From contig DAOWCY010000045.1 in assembly GCA_030639305.1 (NCBI GenBank), positions 1-39,342 on the forward strand: 39,342 nucleotides of DNA, read 5' to 3'. Under the pieces are notes generated by a model that was given only the letters and a program-made list of their open reading frames with translations, was not told the origin of the DNA and ran no database searches. Position 1 is the first letter of the stretch. The number at the start of each line of letters is the position of its first letter. Below are positions 8,177-14,874 of this stretch, piece by piece. This stretch comes from JAGLQA01 sp023135565 (lineage in GTDB: Bacteria > Acidobacteriota > Aminicenantia > UBA2199). A program made the position numbers and the translations under genes.

Positions 8177-9865
8177 ATGAAATTTTTTATCGTATGTGTG
8201 GTGATTGTTTCATTAGTCGTTTTCGCAGCCAGCGGATGCGGCAAAAAAACTAACCGGCAGGAGAAAGCCGACGCTTTCTTAGAAAAATACCTTAAAGAAA
8301 ATGCCGGGATTTACGTAACCCTGGCAGCAAACTATTGGAAAGCCGCTAACTCCGGAAAAAAAGAAGACTTCGAAGCCTATGGCAAAGCAGAGTTAGAAAT
8401 GAAAAAACTGCACAGCAGCAGTGAGGATTTTGCCCAAATAGAAGAACTTCTTACCCATGGGGCGGAACTGAAACCCATAACCCTGCGTACCCTGAAAGTG
8501 GCGGAATTGGATTTCAAAGGCAATCAACTGCCCGAGGATATCCTGGAAAAACTCAGCAAACCCGCCGCTGAAATCGAACAGAGCTTCACTAACTTTCGCG
8601 GCAAAGTAGCGGACAAAGAGTATTCCGATAATGAACTGAAAGGTATGCTAAAAAAAGAAATCGACTCCGCCAAACGTCAAGAAATTTGGGAAGCGCTTAA
8701 GCAGGTGGGAGCAGCAGTGGCGCCGAGATTGATAGACCTGGCAAAAGTACGCAACGAAGCCGCTAAAAAATTAGGTTATAAAGATTATTGGGAAATGTCG
8801 ATTCGTCTCCAGGAACACGATCCGCAGCAGCTTATTACCATATTCGCCGATCTGGAGAAGATGACCGATGAACCTTTCAAAAAGATGAAAGCTAAAATGG
8901 ACGCGGAGCTGGCTGAACGGTTCAAGATCAAAGCGGAAGAGATGATGCCCTGGCATTATGACAATCCCTTTTTCCAGGAGCCTCCGCCTTCAGCCGCGAT
9001 AGACTTAGACATATTCTTCCAGGATAAGACAAAAGAAGACATCGTGGCGCTGTCGAAAAAGTTCTTCGCCGATATGGGGCTGCCCATCGAGGATATTATC
9101 CAGCGTTCCGATCTTTATGAACGGGCAGGAAAGATGCAGCATGCCTTTAGTATCAGTATGGACCGGGCAGGAGACTGCCGCGTCCTGGTCAACATCAAAC
9201 CTTCCGCCTACTGGACGGATACCATTCTCCACGAGATGGGACATGCGGTATATGATACATTCATCGATTTCAGTATGCCTTATAACCTGTGCGATCCTGC
9301 TCATGCCTTTACCACTGAAGCAATCGCCATGCTCTTCGGCGCCCAGGCCAAAAATCCCCTGTGGATAGCTAATTATACCGGAGCCGATGCGGAAAAAGTC
9401 AAAGCAGCAGGGCCGGCTATTTTAGAGCAGCGTCTGCGGGAACAATTGATTTTCGCCCGCTGGACGTTGGTGATGTTTAATTTCGAGAAGGCCCTTTATG
9501 AAAACCCGGACCAGGATTTGAACAAGTTGTGGTGGGACATGGTAGAACGCTACCAGATGTTAAAAAGGCCGGAAGGCCGTAATGCTCCCGATTGGGCAGC
9601 CAAAATCCATTTCACCATTGCCCCGGTTTACTACCATAATTACATGTTGGGCGAATTGTTTGCCGCCCAGTTACGCGGCGTTATGGTCAAACTGGCCAAA
9701 CACGAAGGCCCTGCCGCTACTTTAAATTACGGTAAAAAAGAATTCGGTGATTTCTTTAAAGAGAAGGTTTTCAAGCCCGGCAAGCTTCATCCCTGGCCGA
9801 AGTTCGTCGAAGAGGCCACCGGCGAACCCCTGTCGCCGAAGTACTTTGCCCAAGAGGTAAAATAG
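8177..9865 (+). CDS. M2-like metallopeptidase, lipoprotein
   Basis: A 562-residue secreted zinc peptidase. The N-terminus is a lipoprotein signal: a hydrophobic stretch then the lipobox AASGC, so the mature protein is anchored through a cysteine near residue 21. The gluzincin motif HEMGH (352-356), with Glu381 in TTEAIAM as likely third ligand, marks the active site. The helical N-terminal region and the HEMGH context resemble peptidase family M2 (peptidyl-dipeptidase A type) more than M3, and the length is close to single-domain M2 enzymes. It probably removes dipeptides from peptides outside the cytoplasm. It starts at an ATG with an AAGGAGGT site and has its own promoter. The next gene begins within a repeat, so co-transcription is uncertain. 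Confidence 0.85.
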   Translation: MKFFIVCVVIVSLVVFAASGCGKKTNRQEKADAFLEKYLKENAGIYVTLAANYWKAANSGKKEDFEAYGKAELEMKKLHSSSEDFAQIEELLTHGAELKPITLRTLKVAELDFKGNQLPEDILEKLSKPAAEIEQSFTNFRGKVADKEYSDNELKGMLKKEIDSAKRQEIWEALKQVGAAVAPRLIDLAKVRNEAAKKLGYKDYWEMSIRLQEHDPQQLITIFADLEKMTDEPFKKMKAKMDAELAERFKIKAEEMMPWHYDNPFFQEPPPSAAIDLDIFFQDKTKEDIVALSKKFFADMGLPIEDIIQRSDLYERAGKMQHAFSISMDRAGDCRVLVNIKPSAYWTDTILHEMGHAVYDTFIDFSMPYNLCDPAHAFTTEAIAMLFGAQAKNPLWIANYTGADAEKVKAAGPAILEQRLREQLIFARWTLVMFNFEKALYENPDQDLNKLWWDMVERYQMLKRPEGRNAPDWAAKIHFTIAPVYYHNYMLGELFAAQLRGVMVKLAKHEGPAATLNYGKKEFGDFFKEKVFKPGKLHPWPKFVEEATGEPLSPKYFAQEVK

Positions 9866-9908
9866 AGTCTAACTCCGCCTCACTCAGCACCTCCGCACCT
9901 CCTCCAAA

Positions 9909-10008
9909 CAAAAGTTTTTTGGGGGGTTGAGGGGGGTACCCACTGGCGTGGGTGCGGAACACCGCATTTTTCAAAAAAGCCCCCCTCACCGCCGGAGGCA
10001 AAAAAAAA
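9909..10008 (+). repeat. C module with a nested palindrome, at the prenyltransferase start
   Basis: TGAGGGGGG (9928-9936) pairs with CCCCCCTCA (9980-9988). The loop is longer than in other C copies and holds extra small hairpins (ACCCACTGGCGTGGGT and GGTGCGGAACACC), suggesting a second element inserted into the loop. It ends with GCCGGAGGCAAAA. The only non-ATA start available to the downstream gene, a GTG at 9952, lies inside it. Confidence 0.85.
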
Positions 10009-11559
10009 TTTACCGGACAGGAGAATACGATAAAAAGCTTAAAAAGTCTGTCGGAAAAAGTTATCGACGCGCTGGAGAACTCACAAGCTCCCTTTCGTTA
10101 TTTTGTACTCACTTTTCTCTTTGCCGCTGCGCTGAGAAATTTCCTGGAAATCTTCTCCGACGAATATTGCCCGATCACACCGGACAATTTTCTCCATTAT
10201 GATCTCTCATACGTAGCGCTGGCGGTGCTGTTGAGCCTGCTTCTCTATAAAGCGGTCAAAATACCGGTGGCGAAAATCCTTAGGGTTGTGCTGCCTTCCT
10301 TTATGATCCTGAATCTACCTCCGCTTATCGACCTGTTGCTGAGTTCCGGCCAGGGTTATGACATTGCCTACCTGTCGCCGGAAACTCACGGCAGCCTGCT
10401 GCTGCGTTTTCTTACTTTTTTCGGTCCTTTTGGGGAAAAGGGGATTTCTCCAGGTATTAAAATCGAAGTAGCTCTGGTGTTGGTGGGCGTCTTTTTTTAT
10501 ATTTACCTGAAGACGTCGCGGCTGCTGCGGAGTTTTGTTTATACCCTGCTGACTTATGTGGTTATCTTTTTCTACCTGTCTTTTCCTTACATAATCAAAG
10601 CAGTCATGGGGCTGATGGGATTGGAATTCCTGCATGCCAACATGCAGTTCATCAGCTTTTATTTGTCGGTGATATTCGTGGCCGGGATTTTCCTGGCCTA
10701 CGCTGCCGATAGGGAACTGTTCATGTTGATCTTGAAAGATATCAGGCCCTTCCGTTTGAGTCACTACCTACTGATGTATATCCTGGGTTTGGCCCTGGCA
10801 AGCCAATATCAACCGGTAATGCCGGCCCAGTACAATCCTTTTGATCTCTTTTTTATTCCTGTGGCTATCACCTTTGCCTGGCTCTTTTCCGTGATTACGA
10901 ACAATTTAGTGGACTACGATATCGACAGGGTTTCAAACCGCGATAGGCCCCTGACTTCGGGAAAAATAGCTGCCGCTCCCTATAAAAAAATAGCCTGGGT
11001 TCTCTTTTTCCTGGCGCTGCTTTATTCGGGGACGGCTCATTTCAGGGCCTTCTTTTTTATCGGGTTGTTTATTGGCAATTACTTCCTTTACTCCATGCCT
11101 CCGCTGCGCTTGAAACGTATTCCCTTTTTTTCAAAGCTCTTTATCTCCTTGAATTCGCTGCTGCTGGTTTTGTTGGGTTTTATGACCGTTACCGGGGCGA
11201 TAGACGATTTTCCTAAAGCGTTGATTGCTTATTTCCTAATTTTTTTCACTGCCGCCATCAACTTCATAGACATCAAAGATTATGAGGGCGATAAACGGGC
11301 AGGAATCAAAACACTGCCGGTTCTTTTAGGTGAAAAAAAGTCCCGGCTGTTAATCGGGGGATTTTTCTTCCTGGCTCATGTATCGCTCTATGTTACTGCA
11401 CAGCACCGGCTTTTGATTATCCCCCTGCTTATTTTCGGGGGCCTGCAATTCGGCCTAATAAACCGGAAAAAATACGATGAGAAGATCGTTTTTTCTTTTT
11501 ATTTGTTGAGCCTCCTTCTAATCATCCTGTACGTCGTTATTTTCAAAGTAAAAATTTGA
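9952..11559 (+). CDS. UbiA-type prenyltransferase with an extra N-terminal membrane domain
   Basis: The C-terminal half is an intramembrane UbiA prenyltransferase: N317xxxD321xxxD325 (NNLVDYDIDR, then NRDRP) and D440IKD443YEGD447 are the two aspartate motifs that bind prenyl diphosphate through magnesium. The first 260 residues or so form an additional multi-pass domain that resembles the two membrane proteins encoded immediately downstream (RNFLE near the start, a P-x(2)-ID region, then SPGIK). The substrate is unknown. The start is unclear. The frame opens at a GTG (9952) inside a repeat, but CAGGAG (10019-10024) sits six bases before an ATA at about 10030, exactly where a native start would be expected. 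The ATG may have mutated to ATA, or the repeat may supply a new start. Confidence 0.85.
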   Translation: MRNTAFFKKAPLTAGGKKKFTGQENTIKSLKSLSEKVIDALENSQAPFRYFVLTFLFAAALRNFLEIFSDEYCPITPDNFLHYDLSYVALAVLLSLLLYKAVKIPVAKILRVVLPSFMILNLPPLIDLLLSSGQGYDIAYLSPETHGSLLLRFLTFFGPFGEKGISPGIKIEVALVLVGVFFYIYLKTSRLLRSFVYTLLTYVVIFFYLSFPYIIKAVMGLMGLEFLHANMQFISFYLSVIFVAGIFLAYAADRELFMLILKDIRPFRLSHYLLMYILGLALASQYQPVMPAQYNPFDLFFIPVAITFAWLFSVITNNLVDYDIDRVSNRDRPLTSGKIAAAPYKKIAWVLFFLALLYSGTAHFRAFFFIGLFIGNYFLYSMPPLRLKRIPFFSKLFISLNSLLLVLLGFMTVTGAIDDFPKALIAYFLIFFTAAINFIDIKDYEGDKRAGIKTLPVLLGEKKSRLLIGGFFFLAHVSLYVTAQHRLLIIPLLIFGGLQFGLINRKKYDEKIVFSFYLLSLLLIILYVVIFKVKI

Positions 11560-11564
11560 ATTTG

Positions 11565-11684
11565 CTCCGCGGCGCGGGGAGCCTATAAGGGGCGCTTATC
11601 AGGGTAGAAAAGCGTATCGCTCAACAAAAGTTTTTGTCCAACTTTTTTCAAAAAGTTGGCCCCCGGAGGGCCTGCGGAGCTAAG
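11565..11684 (+). repeat. A+B repeat upstream of the first membrane-protein gene
   Basis: CTCCGCGGCGCGGGGAG is followed by a B core with the hairpin CCAACTTTTTTCAAAAAGTTGG. C-G pairs replace A-T pairs of other copies on both arms, so base pairing is preserved. The end GCGGAGCTAAG places GGAG about 11 bases before the ATG at 11691, so the repeat may provide the ribosome-binding site. Confidence 0.85.
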
Positions 11685-11690
11685 ATTATC

Positions 11691-12419
11691 ATGAAAAAAA
11701 TATTTAAAGGCTTTCTTTTAGTACTGAAATCGCTGTTCGTGAAGATCGACTATACCCGCCTAAACCTGCCTGTCAAACTCTCCTATGCGCTGATTATCCT
11801 GGCGTTTACCGGTTTGACACGCACATTTATCAGTATCGCCTTAGGCATCAATTTCCACGGCGGCGTGTGGTTTACCTTCGATCCTGGCGTTATGTTCGAC
11901 ATGATGATGTTTCCCATTTTTTTGGCCCTTTTCCCGGCCATGATGGTGGATTATGCTTTCACAAAATGGCGGGTCAAAGTGGCTCCACTCACCACAGTGG
12001 GTTTCTTTTTCTATTTGCAGGTGGTGCACATTATGATTCCTTTCTTCGAGTTCCTGCAGAGAAAATTCCATATCCCCTGCTTTATCCCCTTAGTGCCCGC
12101 CGAATTATACCTGAAATTCGCCATCTCGCCGCTGGCTCTAACGCCCCTGATCTTCCTGGTCACCAATGCCTGCACCTTAGGAATTACCATGGCCTGGCTG
12201 ATATCTACAGCAGCGACGATTCGCTTCGGCATACGCGGCCGGGCCCCGGTTTTTCGTTTCCTGCTGCTGTTAATGGGGACTTTCTATATTATCTATGTGC
12301 TGACATACCCAACATATCTACTTTTCTTCTCTCACGGCAACAACTTCTACTATGCCATGATCTACCTGCTGGGTTCCATTGGGCCGGTTATCTATTTTAA
12401 ATCGAGGAATATAAAATGA
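11691..12419 (+). CDS. Multi-pass membrane protein of unknown function, paralogue 1
   Basis: A 242-residue integral membrane protein with about six hydrophobic segments. I do not recognise a named family, although Yip1-type proteins have a comparable topology. The ATG at 11691 was chosen because an upstream in-frame TTG (11634) would translate the repeat. It aligns with the next gene along its length: QVVHIMIPFFEFL, KFHIP, AISPLALTPLIFL and TLGITMAWL match QVTHLIIPFFDSL, LFHIP, IFSPLAFTPVIIF and SLGIDITWL. It overlaps the next gene by ATGA. With the prenyltransferase it forms a three-gene membrane cassette, so a role in handling a prenylated or lipid substrate is a reasonable inference without direct evidence. 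Confidence 0.75.
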   Translation: MKKIFKGFLLVLKSLFVKIDYTRLNLPVKLSYALIILAFTGLTRTFISIALGINFHGGVWFTFDPGVMFDMMMFPIFLALFPAMMVDYAFTKWRVKVAPLTTVGFFFYLQVVHIMIPFFEFLQRKFHIPCFIPLVPAELYLKFAISPLALTPLIFLVTNACTLGITMAWLISTAATIRFGIRGRAPVFRFLLLLMGTFYIIYVLTYPTYLLFFSHGNNFYYAMIYLLGSIGPVIYFKSRNIK

Positions 12420-13210
12420 TCCGACAACTCAAACAAAATTTCAAAAACCTTATTAAAGGATACGGCGGTTTGTTCAAATTCCCCTTCTCTAAAGAAACCG
12501 GCTCCCTGTTAGGGTTTCGTTCCGGGCTATTTTTTATGCTGATTATCCTGGCGGCCATAGGGATAATAAGGAATTTCTTAGAAGTCTATATCGGCGGAGC
12601 CTGGGCTAACCAATGGTTCGCGCTCCGCGCCGATATTTTTTTTACCATGTTCTTTTACCCTATATACCTGTGTTTTTTCTCCACTACCCTACTCTATTTC
12701 TTTTCCAGGCTGTTCAAGCTAAATGTAAAAATAAGCGAAATCTTATCCCTCTGTTTCCTGGTCCAGGTCACCCACCTGATCATCCCCTTTTTCGACAGCC
12801 TGGAAGACTTGTTCCACATTCCCCACAGTTACCTTGTGTCTATGCCCACATACATCAAGTTGATCTTTTCGCCTCTTGCATTCACACCGGTTATTATTTT
12901 CCTGACCCGCCCCACCTCTTTAGGCATCGACATCACCTGGCTTTTCGTGACGTTTGTCCTGGTTAAACTATACTGCCGCCATTTCAAATTCCACAAAATA
13001 AAATCGCTGCTTGTGCTGGGAATCACCTTCTACATTACCTATATGTCTATTTACCCCAATTACACCTTTTTCCTGAACGAGAGAGTCATAGGATCCAATT
13101 TTATGTTCGGGTTATTTTTTATGTTTATGTCGATTCCCTCGATCATGTTCGTTTGCACCCTGACTAAAGAAGAAAAGGAAACGGCGGCCCACCACGTGGG
13201 CAGGGTATAA
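12416..13210 (+). CDS. Multi-pass membrane protein of unknown function, paralogue 2
   Basis: A 264-residue membrane protein, clearly a tandem duplicate of the preceding gene. Shared landmarks are RNFLE/RTFIS after the first membrane segment, an IPFFD/IPFFE motif before FHIP, SPLAFTP, SLGIDITW and a Y-P-x-Y near the fifth segment (YPNY against YPTY). The same order of motifs is recognisable in the N-terminal domain of the upstream prenyltransferase. The start overlaps the stop of paralogue 1 (ATGA), indicating translational coupling. The stop lies at the edge of a repeat. Function unknown; partner proteins of the UbiA enzyme or subunits of a heteromeric membrane complex are the simplest hypotheses. 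Confidence 0.75.
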   Translation: MIRQLKQNFKNLIKGYGGLFKFPFSKETGSLLGFRSGLFFMLIILAAIGIIRNFLEVYIGGAWANQWFALRADIFFTMFFYPIYLCFFSTTLLYFFSRLFKLNVKISEILSLCFLVQVTHLIIPFFDSLEDLFHIPHSYLVSMPTYIKLIFSPLAFTPVIIFLTRPTSLGIDITWLFVTFVLVKLYCRHFKFHKIKSLLVLGITFYITYMSIYPNYTFFLNERVIGSNFMFGLFFMFMSIPSIMFVCTLTKEEKETAAHHVGRV

Positions 13211-13306
13211 GCCGCTCCGCGGGGGGACGGCGTCCCCAGCCTATAAGCCGCTTCGCGGCAAAAACAGCAGAGGCCGGGGAATCTAAAACCCGCATTCCGA
13301 AATAAA
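13205..13306 (+). repeat. A+D repeat after the membrane-protein cassette
   Basis: GGGGACGGCGTCCCC and GCCGCTTCGCGGC hairpins flank the linker AGCCTATAA; a D tail follows (CAAAAACAGCAGAGGCCGGGGAATC, then AAACCCGCATTC). The tail matches the segment inserted at site 4 of the uvrA-like gene. Confidence 0.8.
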
Positions 13307-13403
13307 TTCCAAAAACAGCCTAACATAAATCTTAGAAATCATATCGATTATAATTTTTTGTTTATGTATAATTCAACTGATGAAAGTACGAAAAGGAGGC
13401 AAT

Positions 13404-13802
13404 ATGAAAAAATTAGTAACAATCGTTTTCGTGGTTTTGCTGGCGTTGACCGCTTTAACCCAGGTCAGCTACAGCCAGGAAGAAAGGCAAGAAGCCCGGG
13501 AAGAAGAACGGCGACCCGGAGAAGAAATGGAAATACGCCGCCTTTTGGTAGGCTTTTGGCGGGTGCAGTTAGGCCGTGAAGAGGTTCGCGAGATAAGAGT
13601 TTTTGAAGACCTCACCGTGGGCGAAGGCGAAGAAAGAGGAAAATTGGAGATCATAGATAATCACAATCTTATGGTTCTCTACCGGGATAAAGAAAAAGGC
13701 TTCGAAATTCGCTTCGAGTCCGAAGACGTCATGATGGTGCGCAGCCACGAAGAAGAAAGATGGGTGCGCTGCGAGCGCATCCATGAAAGAGAACCGAGAT
13801 AG
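13404..13802 (+). CDS. Small secreted protein of unknown function
   Basis: A 132-residue protein with a signal peptide (MKKLVTIVFVVLLALTALTQVSYSQ). A highly charged segment rich in Glu and Arg follows (about 26-45), then a domain with a predicted beta-strand pattern (LLVGFWRV, EIRVFEDLTV, KLEIIDNHNLMVLYRD, FEIRFES, WVRCERI). The pattern resembles small lipocalin-like or stress-response beta-barrel domains that measure a residual phenotype such as F-W at the barrel entry, but I cannot name a family. The ATG at 13404 follows a strong AAGGAGG site (13393-13399); an upstream in-frame ATG at 13380 has no such site. The gene is flanked on both sides by palindromic repeats. Confidence 0.7.
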   Translation: MKKLVTIVFVVLLALTALTQVSYSQEERQEAREEERRPGEEMEIRRLLVGFWRVQLGREEVREIRVFEDLTVGEGEERGKLEIIDNHNLMVLYRDKEKGFEIRFESEDVMMVRSHEEERWVRCERIHEREPR

Positions 13803-13813
13803 TCTAATCCTGT

Positions 13814-13860
13814 TTTTGCCGCGGAGCGGCTTATAGGGTGCCCGCGCTGCGGGCTTTGTT
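13814..13860 (+). repeat. A module, two GC-rich hairpins
   Basis: GCCGCGGAGCGGC and CCCGCGCTGCGGG are two short hairpins joined by TTATAGGGTG. This is the same two-hairpin unit seen at 22344-22383 and, inverted, at 25391-25430 and 28684-28722. It lies between two secreted-protein genes. Confidence 0.85.
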
Positions 13861-13904
13861 TTCTTAACAAAGGTCTACGAAGTAATAAAAGGAGGTTAAG
13901 TATA

Positions 13905-14822
13905 ATGAAAAAAATTGTTTTTTTTACAATTTGTTTTTTGGTAAGCATGGGGCTGCTTTTTTCCCAGAGTATTACAGTGAGCTCTCCTATCAACGGTCAA
14001 ACATATAACACCGGCGATTCTATTAAAATTACCTGGACAACCGTGGGGATCAGCGGAAATGTGGCGATTAACCTGGTAAAATCCGATAAAAGCGCAAACT
14101 ACCCGATTCAATCTGCTGTTCCCTATAATTCCTCGCCGGTCTTATATACCGCCCCAGCGACTGTTCCGGCGGGAGACTACTTTGTCCGGGTAAAACAGAG
14201 CGGAGTTTATGGTAAATCAGGAGTATTTACTATTTTGGGAAAGGCCGATCTATTGGAAGGAAACTTTTCCATAAAAAAAGTCACTTACTCCTCGCTAAGC
14301 AGTAAAACGGTGAATACCATTACCATCCTGGTGGAGTATGATGCGAAGAAAGATTTCGTTATTTGTAAGAATATCCCGGGTAAATGCGACCCGGAACACG
14401 GTTCCATGATCGTTACCTATAAAATTAAAAACTGGAAATGGCTGGGGGATAAAGCTGTACCCGATTACCAACACGGTTGTAAATTTGCTTGTTCTAAAGG
14501 ATGCGGCGATATCACCTATCCACGAGGGGTATTGAAAAGCGGCAAGGGCGTATTCCTTATAACCATTTATCCCAAAAAAGACAATACACTCAAGGGTATC
14601 AGGCACCAGGTATGCACTGTAGATTCGGGCTGGGTGGCTTTCAACCTTATGTGGTGGGACGACTACTACCCGGAATTGACGGTTGACCTGACGTTATGTA
14701 TCTCTTACCTGGATCCCCCAAAAAGTTTCAAGCATACATTGGTAACCGATTCTTATACCTATAAAATTATCTTAGATGAAAAAGATATGCAGATCACAGG
14801 GGTCACAAGCTGCGGCTGGTAA
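13905..14822 (+). CDS. Secreted protein with an N-terminal Kre9/KNH-type beta-sandwich domain
   Basis: A 305-residue exported protein. The signal peptide ends near LLFSQS. The next 90 residues (ITVSSPINGQTYNTGDSI, ITWTT, PAGDYFVRVKQ, YGKSGVFTI) match the Ser-Thr-rich GPI-anchored/Kre9-KNH family domain, an immunoglobulin-like fold also found in many bacterial surface proteins. The C-terminal half (about 115-305) has six or more cysteines, including CKNIPGKC and CKFACSKGCG, which suggests disulfides and an extracytoplasmic location. I do not recognise that half. The ATG at 13905 follows AAAAGGAGG. A binding or surface-matrix role is plausible, not shown. Confidence 0.72.
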   Translation: MKKIVFFTICFLVSMGLLFSQSITVSSPINGQTYNTGDSIKITWTTVGISGNVAINLVKSDKSANYPIQSAVPYNSSPVLYTAPATVPAGDYFVRVKQSGVYGKSGVFTILGKADLLEGNFSIKKVTYSSLSSKTVNTITILVEYDAKKDFVICKNIPGKCDPEHGSMIVTYKIKNWKWLGDKAVPDYQHGCKFACSKGCGDITYPRGVLKSGKGVFLITIYPKKDNTLKGIRHQVCTVDSGWVAFNLMWWDDYYPELTVDLTLCISYLDPPKSFKHTLVTDSYTYKIILDEKDMQITGVTSCGW

Positions 14823-14874
14823 AATCAGGCAAAACGAAACAAAAACGCATAAGCTTTACAAGATTCCGGGACGT

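Noticed and set aside
11634..11690. TTG start 19 codons before the membrane-protein ATG
   Set aside because: It lies within the B hairpin of a repeat; the ATG at 11691 is better placed.
13349..13372. Promoter for the small secreted protein at 13404
   Set aside because: Two TATAAT hexamers are present (13349 and 13367), but neither has a -35 hexamer at acceptable spacing, so no call was made.
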